Assembly (NCBI GenBank): GCA_900659855.1
Contig: CAACVI010000049.1
Coordinates: 62,001-126,000, forward strand
From: Candidatus Desulfarcum epimagneticum
GTDB lineage: Bacteria; Desulfobacterota; Desulfobacteria; Desulfobacterales; CR-1
Length of the DNA stretch: 64,000 bases
Direction: 5' to 3'
Shown here: one piece after another, positions 54,121 to 61,360 of the stretch
Numbering within the stretch: position 1 is the first letter of the stretch
Layout: the number at the start of each line of letters is the position of its first letter
Translations under genes and position numbers: made by a program
The notes under the pieces: generated by a model
The model's input: the letters and a program-made list of their open reading frames with translations, nothing else
The model's database searches: none
What the model was told of the DNA's origin: nothing

Positions 54121-56631
54121 ATGCTTATCAAAAAGCGCATAATTGTCCTTATTGTCATTTGCGCGACGCTTGCATTTTGCCAAACATGCTTTTCCGAGGA
54201 CCTGGAGCTTACAACCGAACAAACTGACGAAACTTTTACTGTCACAATTTCCATGAACGGCGCCCCAAACAATGTGAAAGCGTTTGGTTTCGACGTCTGG
54301 TATTGCGAAGACAGCCTGGAATACCAAAAATATGAAAAAGGAGGTTTAACACAGCAATTTGACGCCGGCGGCGATGACTACATGTTTGAATCCAACAGAA
54401 TAGGCCAGCATATCAGAGTGGGCGGTTATAATGCAAGCAGGCCGATCGCAAGCGGAACATCCGGGGCCATCGTAAAGCTTTTTTTCAATATAACCGCTCA
54501 CACTGCCGAGTGCGACATTTCGCTTCACAATCTGACAGATGACATATCCCAGTGGTCTTATCAAAACTATCGATTCATACATACTCCCAGCAATCTCACA
54601 TGGTATAAAGATTCGGATGGAGACAAATATTCGGAGGGAACCAGGCAAAGCTCCGGGACACAACCGGCGGGTTATTATTTATCGTCAGATTTGATTGCCA
54701 CGTCAGGCGATTGCGACGACAACAACGCGTCCGTAAATCCCGCCGCCGCTGAAAACTGTGACAATGACATTGATGACAACTGCGATGGCATCATAGCAGT
54801 CTGCCCTTCAATTGACGCGGAGGATAAAGTCGCCGGAAAAGCCATACCCTCGACCGGGAATTATACCATAGTCAATTCAGGGATGACAACCAATGATGTG
54901 ACCGTAAGATTTTCAGGAACCTTATATCGCGACAAAAACAGAAATGGGAAAATTGACAGCGGGACGGATGAAGACCTTGGCGCAATAACCGACCCAGCAA
55001 AAATCAAGCTGTCCCCGGGACCTTATCTTGTAGAGTGGACAGCGCAAAACCCAAATGGAGACACAGCGTCTGAAATTCAACAGATTAATGTGATTCCGCA
55101 AGTTATGTTTAACCGCAAAAAACAGGTGGCGCACTTAACGGGCACGCCGCAAACCATCTCTATAGGAATAAAAACAAATGGCGAGGCGGCGGCATACCCG
55201 GTGACCGTTCCTTATACTGTCGCCTCCGATCCAAACAATCCCGCCATCAATCCCGATGATCATAATGCGCCCGCCGGAAACATTCAAATTGGCGAAGATT
55301 CGTCGTCAGATTCAATTTCTTTTGATTTTAACGCCACGGGCAGCTTAAATAGCGGCAAAAAAAGGGGCGTTGTCATTTTTAATATCAACGCCGATTCGCT
55401 CTCCAATGCGGTGACAGGGGGAACAGCTTCACATGAAGTGGTTCTGATCGATATCAATAAGGAAAATCTTCCCCCGAAGGTTTTGATTAAATTAAAAAAA
55501 ACAGGGGAGTCAAGCTACTCTGACATATCGAAAATAACAGTCGCCCAAGGAATTAATATTGATGTAAAGCTGGAAACTTCCGACCCCAATGGAGGAGACA
55601 CGGTCGCGGTGGAATGGAATTGTTCGCGCCATATAGATAATTGCCCTGTTGATGGCGCGGCGGAATGGACCATTGGCACCAGCTCGCTTCCGGAAGGTTT
55701 ATATACCATAGAAGCAAAGGCGACGGATGATAACAGCGCCAATTCCAACAAAGGCCCTTTGACTCAAAACAATGTTTGTCTGCTTAAAGTGGTCGCTTCC
55801 GGGACCGCTTTGGTGGACGACAGCACCGGCAATGGAATTTTTGATGATCAGTATGATAGCGATGGCGACGGCATTTTCGACGATCAGGATGACGATATAG
55901 ACGGGGACGGCATATTGAATAATGTTGACAATGTCAACGATGTCGCCAACATTCTGCGGGCCCCAAAAAATGCGAAAAAACAACAGACCCTGTCCGCCGA
56001 ATCCGGTCTTACTTTAAGTTTAGGCAAGTATGCGTTTAAAGCCGGCAAAGGAGCGCTAATAGACCTGACTGATATTGATGACGGAGGGGGAACGGATATA
56101 GGCGAATATGATGATATAATAGATGTTCTCGATTTCGAGATAGATGGGCTTGCTGAAACAGGCGAAAAAGCGAAATTGGTCTTGCCTTTATCAAAAGCCA
56201 CTGGAACCAATACAGTTTATCGTAAATTTTCCGATCAAACGGGGTGGGCAACCTTTGTGTCTGACGCCGACAATAAGATATATACGGCCGTGACCGAAGA
56301 TCCGGAGGGGATATGCCCTGATGCGGGGAATTCTTTATATACGGAAGTTGACAATGCAACCGGCGTTATGCCGTCGGGAATGTATTGCCTGCAATTGGAA
56401 ATAAAAGATGGCGGGCCATACGACACTGATGGGGCTGAAAATGGCAAAATCGCCGATCCTGGGGCTGTGGCAAACAATTCCAATGTTATTTCTGGTGGCG
56501 GAGGCGGAGGTGGCGGAGGTGGCGGTTGCAGTCTGAATAGAAACGTAAATTTTTCTCCAACACTTTTATTAATGTTTTTGATATCCATTATTTATATAAC
56601 AAAACACGCATTGTTAAAAATGAAAAAATGA
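54121..56631 (+). CDS. Large surface protein: cohesin-like module, MopE-type motif, TSP3-like repeats, choice-of-anchor U-like domain, Gly-Cys-TM sorting tail
   Basis: 836 residues. Signal peptide to about 25; cohesin-like module about 27-155 (GAPNNVKAFGFDVWYC, IRVGGYNAS, LTDDISQW); a MopE-type metal-binding motif about 160-230 (WYKDSDGDKYSEG, SGDCDDNNASVNPAAAE, CDNDIDDNCDG); beta-rich middle; calcium-type repeats near 570-600 (DSDGDGIFDDQDDDIDGDG); a region like choice-of-anchor U (GEKAKLVLPLSK, DGGPYDTDGAENGKIADPG). The end is Gly 792-802, Cys803, a hydrophobic helix (about 811-827) and a Lys-rich tail. This is the layout of JDVT-CTERM-type sorting signals, where cleavage near the Gly-Cys and re-anchoring are expected. 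The next gene overlaps its stop by 4 nt and encodes a matching protease. Confidence 0.82.
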   Translation: MLIKKRIIVLIVICATLAFCQTCFSEDLELTTEQTDETFTVTISMNGAPNNVKAFGFDVWYCEDSLEYQKYEKGGLTQQFDAGGDDYMFESNRIGQHIRVGGYNASRPIASGTSGAIVKLFFNITAHTAECDISLHNLTDDISQWSYQNYRFIHTPSNLTWYKDSDGDKYSEGTRQSSGTQPAGYYLSSDLIATSGDCDDNNASVNPAAAENCDNDIDDNCDGIIAVCPSIDAEDKVAGKAIPSTGNYTIVNSGMTTNDVTVRFSGTLYRDKNRNGKIDSGTDEDLGAITDPAKIKLSPGPYLVEWTAQNPNGDTASEIQQINVIPQVMFNRKKQVAHLTGTPQTISIGIKTNGEAAAYPVTVPYTVASDPNNPAINPDDHNAPAGNIQIGEDSSSDSISFDFNATGSLNSGKKRGVVIFNINADSLSNAVTGGTASHEVVLIDINKENLPPKVLIKLKKTGESSYSDISKITVAQGINIDVKLETSDPNGGDTVAVEWNCSRHIDNCPVDGAAEWTIGTSSLPEGLYTIEAKATDDNSANSNKGPLTQNNVCLLKVVASGTALVDDSTGNGIFDDQYDSDGDGIFDDQDDDIDGDGILNNVDNVNDVANILRAPKNAKKQQTLSAESGLTLSLGKYAFKAGKGALIDLTDIDDGGGTDIGEYDDIIDVLDFEIDGLAETGEKAKLVLPLSKATGTNTVYRKFSDQTGWATFVSDADNKIYTAVTEDPEGICPDAGNSLYTEVDNATGVMPSGMYCLQLEIKDGGPYDTDGAENGKIADPGAVANNSNVISGGGGGGGGGGGCSLNRNVNFSPTLLLMFLISIIYITKHALLKMKK

Positions 56632-57071
56632 AATTTTCCTTTCTTTTCTATATGTTTCGTGATCGCAATTTTCAATCGGCCCTCATGATGGGCCCAGTAT
56701 TTTGCGCGGGATGGTTTTGGGTGACTCAGCCTGAGCTAACTTTTCAGCATGTGGTATATCCCCAAAAATTGTTGTTTTTGGTTATAATTTATCCTGTTAT
56801 AGAAGAGATTGTATTCCGTGGCGTTTTACAGGAAAATTTTTCCCAGATTACAAAAAAAACGCGCCTGACGAATAAAGTGTCTGACGCAAATCTTTTCACA
56901 AGCGCTATTTTTGCATGTTTGCATCTCTTTTCCCATTCACTTCTCTGGTCTTTGGCAACGTTTATTCCTTCCGTCATCTTTGGATATTTTAAGGACAAAT
57001 ACAATAGTATCATTCCCTGTGTTGTTTTGCATCTTTTTTACAATTTGAGTTATTTTTCACTTTTTTCATAG
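56628..57071 (+). CDS. mrtJ: CPBP-family glutamic-type intramembrane protease (JDVT-CTERM system, MrtJ-like)
   Basis: A small 147-residue polytopic membrane protein with the three motifs of CPBP/Abi intramembrane proteases: EEIVFRG (Glu59-Glu60, Arg64), FACLH (His99) and HLFYN (His135, Asn139). All predicted catalytic residues are present. Its size is that of the dedicated proteases that process JDVT-CTERM C-terminal signals. Its ATG overlaps the stop of the large surface protein by 4 nt (ATGA), so substrate and enzyme are coupled. The motifs are seen directly; the subtype is inferred from neighbour and length, and an Abi-type bacteriocin-immunity role is the alternative. Confidence 0.82.
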   Translation: MKFSFLFYMFRDRNFQSALMMGPVFCAGWFWVTQPELTFQHVVYPQKLLFLVIIYPVIEEIVFRGVLQENFSQITKKTRLTNKVSDANLFTSAIFACLHLFSHSLLWSLATFIPSVIFGYFKDKYNSIIPCVVLHLFYNLSYFSLFS

Positions 57072-57088
57072 GGCGCTGACTACAATAG

Positions 57089-57240
57089 TGATAAACTCGT
57101 AAAAAAGCACGGATGGCTAAGTCAAAAAATTCGATATACAAAGCGTAGTGGTTATTTTTAATTGAGGCAATACATTTAGTATGCCTCAATTAAAAATAAG
57201 CGCTGCAACACCGTAGATCGGATTTTTTACGACGCCATCA
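57089..57240 (+). repeat. Fold-back repeat, copy C
   Basis: TGATAAACTCGTAAAAAA, then an outer arm AAAAAATTCGATATACAA, the inner palindrome TTATTTTTAATTGAGGCAAT / ATGCCTCAATTAAAAATAA and the right arm GTAGATCGGATTTTTTACGA. It lies 17 nt after the protease stop and closes the cohesin island. The rest of the gap to 57380 holds nothing I can identify. Confidence 0.9.
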
Positions 57241-57380
57241 TTATTGGCCTGTCCCCTTTTTTCATCAGCCATATCAGGCTCCAGCGCCGGGGGCGGTCAT
57301 TTTCCAGACACCAGAAAAATGATCTGAGATATCGTCACCAGCCATTTTGAAAGGCGCTGGAATTTTCTCCCGGGGCCGGG

Positions 57381-58607
57381 TTATCCCTGCCGCCGGGCTT
57401 CCAGCATTTCAGCGAACGCCTCCAGCCGGGTTTTCAACTGCCCCTCGGCGAAATTCCGGGAATCCACGCAGTCCACCTCCAGGTTTAAAACCGGGACCCC
57501 GATTTCTTTCAACCCTTCACCGATGAGCCCCCTCATGCCTGTGCCCTGGCGGCAGCCGAAATGGCAGGGATTGACGGCGCCGTCCACCTGGTATTCCCGG
57601 ACCATCTTTTGCAGATGGGCCACGCGGCGAACGCCCCATCCGTTGAAGGGGATGGAGATGGCCCTTTGGGCAAAACCCGGGAAGGGGTCGTCGGGGTCGA
57701 TGGGGTCCCAGGTGATGTCATTAAGCTCGTCGGCCACAATCACGGCCCCGAGTTCGTTTTCCAGAAATTTGATCAGGGGATTTTTATACTGAATCCGGTT
57801 TTGAATCCAGAGCAGACGGAGCCTTTCCTCAGCCGCCCCGGATGTTTTGTTTTCCACTTTTTTTGAAAAATCGTCACAATAGGCGCCGGCCAGGTCCATG
57901 CCCGCGTCGGTTCCCAGGAAAAGGGCCGCCACGATTCCGAAATTGGCCAGGTCCATGCTGTTTGCCGGAGAAGGAACCGACTGGGCCAGGCGGTACACAT
58001 CCGCCATGATTTTCCGGGCCTGGTTGGTTTTTTCCACCGCTTTGGAAAGGGCGGCCGGATCAAGGGGCCGGCCCGTGTGGTCGGAGACAAAGGCGACCAT
58101 CTCGCGCATCTGGTCCGCCAGGTACCTCACGCCTTCCGGGGACGGCTCCTGGGGCACATTTAAGACAAACAGGTCTTTTTTGAAATCCCGGGCCAGGTTC
58201 TCCATGACCGCCACTCCGCCGGAGCAGGGACAGGTGGTGGCGATGAGAAAGTCGGGCACGGGCATGACGCCCTTTTCGGCGGCCCCCAGGATGGCCCGGT
58301 GATACCCGCAGGCGTCGCCCCCGAATCCCTGGTTCTCGGCCGCCTGCATGAAGTCCCCGGCCGTGCCTGTGGAGGCCAGCATGGCGCCCACGAACTCCAC
58401 GAAACACGAGACCACGCCCATGGCGCTCAAAAGATCAAAGGGCGCCGCCACCCCGCACCACGCCACCGTGTCCTTTCCCCCGTAAAGACGGGCGCCCAGG
58501 CGGGCCACCTCCAGGGCGTAAACCTTGCGGGGGGTTTTCGATTCGGGATTAAGGGCGATTTTTTGCTCAATCCCGGACGCCAGGGAGTCAAAGTAGTCTT
58601 TCATCAT
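57381..58607 (-). CDS. 2-hydroxyacyl-CoA dehydratase-family protein, subunit 1
   Basis: A 408-residue member of the HgdB/FldC/BcrB family of ATP-activated Fe-S enzymes that also includes double-cubane reductases. Conserved pieces are CGVAAPFDLLSAMG, GDACGYHRAILG, TTCPCSGG, and the C-terminal NPCHFGCRQGTGM followed by PVLNLEVDCVDSRNF. The cysteines are probable cluster ligands. It follows a second family member by 20 nt, so a heterodimer is likely. No HgdC-type activase is nearby. Substrate unknown; benzoyl-CoA or 2-hydroxyglutaryl-CoA roles are not supported specifically. Confidence 0.85.
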   Translation of the reverse strand: MMKDYFDSLASGIEQKIALNPESKTPRKVYALEVARLGARLYGGKDTVAWCGVAAPFDLLSAMGVVSCFVEFVGAMLASTGTAGDFMQAAENQGFGGDACGYHRAILGAAEKGVMPVPDFLIATTCPCSGGVAVMENLARDFKKDLFVLNVPQEPSPEGVRYLADQMREMVAFVSDHTGRPLDPAALSKAVEKTNQARKIMADVYRLAQSVPSPANSMDLANFGIVAALFLGTDAGMDLAGAYCDDFSKKVENKTSGAAEERLRLLWIQNRIQYKNPLIKFLENELGAVIVADELNDITWDPIDPDDPFPGFAQRAISIPFNGWGVRRVAHLQKMVREYQVDGAVNPCHFGCRQGTGMRGLIGEGLKEIGVPVLNLEVDCVDSRNFAEGQLKTRLEAFAEMLEARRQG

Positions 58608-58627
58608 GTCGGAGCGTCTCCTTTTTG

Positions 58628-59683
58628 TTATCTCAACATTTCAACAAACGCCTCAATGCGCGTCCGGTGCTGCTCCGCCGATCTTAAGGAGCAGTCGCCT
58701 TCCAGAAGAAGCAGGGGAAAACCTTCTTCTTTCATGCGTTTTCGGATGATGGGCAGGCGGTCGATGTACGGATCGCAGAATTTCAGCGTGTGGCCGATCA
58801 CGGCTTCGGCGCCGCATTCTTTGGCCCCGTCCGCTGTCTGGTCGGCGATGGAGCCGGGATTTTCAGGAAAAAAGGTTCTCGGGCAGGGGGTCCGGCTCAA
58901 CAGCCCTTTGGCCAGCCGGACATGGACATCCTCCCCCGGGTTTTCCATGTCAATGGGGTTGAACATCCGGGCGCCGGTGCAAAGATCGTCCCCCACGATT
59001 TTAAGGCCGCACGATTCGAAAAACGCCAGCGCCCCCGGGTCGGGCATCACGTTGCCAAACAGAAACACCCGGGGCGTGTCTTTGTCCGGCGCCGCCGGTT
59101 CGGCCGTTTGAAGGATTTTTTCGATCTCATTCACGCTGTGGTCCATGGGCGCTGAAAAGGCCAGGTTCACGATCTCCTGGAGCTTTCCGGCGCCGCCTTT
59201 GATTTCCCCGGCCCGCAGTTTTCGGGCCGCTTTGTCGATCAGGCGGCTCAGATGGTTGAAACGCCCGACCGCGTCCATGATTTGGTCGTCGGAGACAGGC
59301 GCGCCCGACCATTGGGACAGCTCGGCCGACAGCCTTTTGATTTCCCCGGCGAAAAAGGTCACGGCCAGAGGATCCGCCGTGGCGGGCATGTCCAGAAGGA
59401 TGAGCCGGTCATCGGGCCGGGCGTGGCGCCAGGCGTCGGCCAGCCGGCGCATGGCGTCGCAGCTGTTCATCAGAACCATGCCGGCGATCTCCGGCATGGC
59501 GTCGGCAAGGCCGATGTCCAGAACTTTTTTCACATGGGGGCATAAATTGTCGTGGAGGCGGCCCCCGGCCTGATCCGGGAAATCCCCCATGGGCAATATC
59601 CGATAAGGGGAAAATCCGGCCGCGTCGATGACGGGCAGGGGGGTGTGGGCGCAGGTGAAGGCGATTTTTTTTCTTTCATCCAT
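58628..59683 (-). CDS. 2-hydroxyacyl-CoA dehydratase-family protein, subunit 2
   Basis: A 351-residue paralogue of the following gene's product. It starts KKIAFTCAHTPLPVIDAAGF with the first cluster Cys, then LMNSCDAMRRLADAWR, FLFGNVMPDPGAL, HTLKFCDPY and the end LLLLEGDCSLRSAEQHRTRIEAF. Two related subunits in tandem are the norm for this enzyme class. It lies 50 nt downstream of the candidate selenoprotein gene, in the same direction. Confidence 0.84.
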   Translation of the reverse strand: MDERKKIAFTCAHTPLPVIDAAGFSPYRILPMGDFPDQAGGRLHDNLCPHVKKVLDIGLADAMPEIAGMVLMNSCDAMRRLADAWRHARPDDRLILLDMPATADPLAVTFFAGEIKRLSAELSQWSGAPVSDDQIMDAVGRFNHLSRLIDKAARKLRAGEIKGGAGKLQEIVNLAFSAPMDHSVNEIEKILQTAEPAAPDKDTPRVFLFGNVMPDPGALAFFESCGLKIVGDDLCTGARMFNPIDMENPGEDVHVRLAKGLLSRTPCPRTFFPENPGSIADQTADGAKECGAEAVIGHTLKFCDPYIDRLPIIRKRMKEEGFPLLLLEGDCSLRSAEQHRTRIEAFVEMLR

Positions 59684-59733
59684 TTGGGTGTCGTGTCCTT
59701 TTTGTCAAAGGGATGTCAACCAGGGCGAACGGC

Positions 59734-59916
59734 TCATATCCGGTCGCACCGGACATCGGCCAGCTCGTTTTCCATATCCTCATCCATCAGCCGGAGGAAT
59801 GTCTCCACCGGGTATCGGGCTCCGCAGACCGCGCAGCGAAAAAAGGTTTTTCGTCATGTTCGCAAAAGCGTGGCCTCTGATCCGCATTTTTCGCAAACAG
59901 GGGTTTTGGGGGTCAT
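59734..59916 (-). CDS. Dual-CxxC small protein with in-frame UGA, candidate selenoprotein
   Basis: Sixty codons plus stop, too short and interrupted for ordinary ORF calling. From ATG 59916 it reads a zinc-ribbon-like half VCEKCGSEATLLRT, then TGA at codon 21 (59854-59856), then RKTFFRCAVCGARYPVETF, an acidic helix and a TGA stop. The frame after the UGA is clearly coding, with CxxC and good codon bias. A bacterial SECIS-like hairpin follows at the right distance. Small dual-CxxC (seleno)proteins are known in sulfate reducers. It sits between a LuxR regulator and two dehydratase subunits. The alternative is a nonsense mutation or sequencing error. The start has only a weak ribosome-binding site. 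Confidence 0.65.
59819..59837 (-). promoter_or_regulatory. Candidate bacterial SECIS hairpin
   Basis: On the minus strand GCT-G-CGC, loop GGTCT, GCG-G-AGC forms a six-pair stem with one G/G mismatch. The loop begins 23 nt after the in-frame TGA and has G in its first two positions and a U, as bacterial SECIS elements read by SelB usually do. The distance falls in the usual window. The stem is short, so this is suggestive only. Confidence 0.45.
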
Positions 59917-59979
59917 GGCTGTTTTTCCATTTGTGTGTGTTGTTTTGGGTTTAGATGATGGCGCTTTTAAACGGCCCGC

Positions 59980-60828
59980 TCACACCACCTGGTTTTTCGC
60001 GGCCCAGACAGCGGCCTGGGCGCGATGGTTCACGTTGATTTTGTTAAAAATATGAATCACATGGGATTTCACGGTGTGCGGGCTGATATTCAGCCGCTCG
60101 GAAATCTCCGGGTTGGTGGCCCCTTCGGCCACGCATCGAAGGACTTCAATCTCCCTGGGCGTCAGGTCGTATTGAATCCGAATTCCGAAACGGTCCCGCC
60201 GGGTTTTATCGGATTTCCCGTCCGCCGAAGGGGCGCGGGTCTCATCCGCGCGGGGCTCACCGGCTTCGCTTTCTATGGCGAATGTGGATTTCACCGTTCC
60301 GTCCTCGCCCAGAACCGGGAAAACCGTGTAGGTCGTGATCGGTTTGGCGAGTCCCGGGCATTGCGCCGGAGAGGCCTCCCCTTCCCGAAGCGCGACGGCG
60401 AACGCCATGCAGGTTTTGCGCCCGCACTCCCGGCAATTGTTCCGGGGCAGCGCCTTGAGTATGTCCATGACGGAAACCGGCTCCCGATACACTTTATGGC
60501 TGGGGCTCAGGCTTTTCCGGCGGTCATAGAGATCGTTGAGGAAGCGGATGAGGTTTTCAATAAACAAAAAACATTGTCTTTGGCCCCTGAATGGCGCGAC
60601 CATGGCCTCCTTCGGATAAAGCGAGCACTGAACATTTTCATGGACAAACCGTGTGTGCGGGGGCCGGACCTGATACCGCGCGTCCGGGACCGCGCCGTTG
60701 ATATAGGGAAACAGCTCCCGGATATCGCGGTTGAATTTAAAATGGGCCCCCCATTTCAAATCGCAGACGACATCCGAGCGAACCCCGGCCCTTTTCACCG
60801 ACACTTCGGAATATCCCTGGATGAACAT
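59980..60828 (-). CDS. LuxR-type transcriptional regulator with an Fe-S domain
   Basis: 282 residues in three parts: an uncharacterised N-terminal domain (about 1-105), an Fe-S motif NCRECGRKTCMAFAVAL with Cys132, 135, 140 and 157, and a C-terminal LuxR helix-turn-helix (about 217-282, LTPREIEVLRCVAEGATNPE then NISPHTVKSHVIHIFNKI). The cysteine pattern is that of the 4Fe-4S domain of corrinoid Fe-S proteins, so it may sense redox state or iron. A strong GGAGGGGGA precedes the ATG. It heads the run leading to the UGA-containing protein and the dehydratase subunits and probably controls it (inference). Confidence 0.8.
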   Translation of the reverse strand: MFIQGYSEVSVKRAGVRSDVVCDLKWGAHFKFNRDIRELFPYINGAVPDARYQVRPPHTRFVHENVQCSLYPKEAMVAPFRGQRQCFLFIENLIRFLNDLYDRRKSLSPSHKVYREPVSVMDILKALPRNNCRECGRKTCMAFAVALREGEASPAQCPGLAKPITTYTVFPVLGEDGTVKSTFAIESEAGEPRADETRAPSADGKSDKTRRDRFGIRIQYDLTPREIEVLRCVAEGATNPEISERLNISPHTVKSHVIHIFNKINVNHRAQAAVWAAKNQVV

Positions 60829-60870
60829 CTCGCTCCCCCTCCATGATTCGCATAACCCGGACCGAAAGAA

Positions 60871-60970
60871 TGGTAAACCCGTAAAAAAGCGCTTAGACGG
60901 CGTCGTAAAAATTCCCTATGCTAAAATTTAAGCCACAACGCAGTAGATCGGATTTTTTACACCGCCGTCA
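60871..60970 (+). repeat. Fold-back repeat, copy D (core deleted)
   Basis: Has the left unit GGTAAACCCGTAAAAAA, the outer arm GGCGTCGTAAAAATTC and the right arm CAGTAGATCGGATTTTTTAC, but only about 25 bp of unrelated sequence in place of the inner palindrome. It is about 50 bp shorter than its relatives and lies just upstream of the LuxR gene. Confidence 0.82.
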
Positions 60971-60975
60971 AGGAT

Positions 60976-61119
60976 TGATAAACTCGTAAAAAATCACGGG
61001 ACAGCGTCGTAAAAAATTCGATATACAATGCGTAGTGGTTATTTTTAATTGAGGCAATACATGTAGTATGCCTCAATTAAAAATAAGCGCTGCGACGCAT
61101 TTTTTTACGATGCTGTCAA
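60976..61119 (+). repeat. Fold-back repeat, copy E
   Basis: Full-length copy with inner palindrome TTATTTTTAATTGAGGCAAT / GCCTCAATTAAAAATAAG and outer arms CAGCGTCGTAAAAAATTCG and TTTTTTTACGATGCTG. The octamer CAAGGATT occurs immediately before (60969-60976) and at its right end (61117-61124), as expected of a target-site duplication. It directly abuts copy D. Confidence 0.9.
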
Positions 61120-61209
61120 GGATTATGTCCTGAATCATCGGAAGGTGTCAAGAACAAATCAGCCGAATAAAGAGGGGAAGAAATCCCGCCTCAGCAGTTT
61201 GCGACTCCA

Positions 61210-61360
61210 TGATAAACTCGTAAAAAATGGATCAGACGGCATCGTAAAAATTCGATATACAAGGCGTAGTGGTTTTTTGAGAGAGAGGCCATACATATAG
61301 TATGCCGAAGGAACAAAAAAACGCTACAACGCAGTAGATCGGATTTTTTACGATGTCGTC
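61210..61360 (+). repeat. Fold-back repeat, copy F, inserted in the end of the DUF3786 gene
   Basis: Variant interior like copy A: TTTTTTGAGAGAGAGGCCATAC, then GTATGCCGAAGGAACAAAAAA, where TTTTTTG/CAAAAAA and GGC/GCC pair around a purine-rich internal loop. ACTCCATG flanks it at 61204-61211 and 61361-61368. Its right end supplies the last codons and stop of the DUF3786 gene. Bases 61126-61203, between E and F, hold nothing I recognise. Confidence 0.92.

Noticed and set aside
56491-56529. Gly-coding tract as a microsatellite artefact
   Set aside because: GGT/GGC/GGA codons are mixed, the frame is kept, and Cys, helix and basic tail follow in the order expected of a sorting signal.
60871-61360. 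Repeats D, E and F as a CRISPR array
   Set aside because: Units are about 100-150 bp, palindromic and differ in core sequence; there are no regular spacers and no cas genes.
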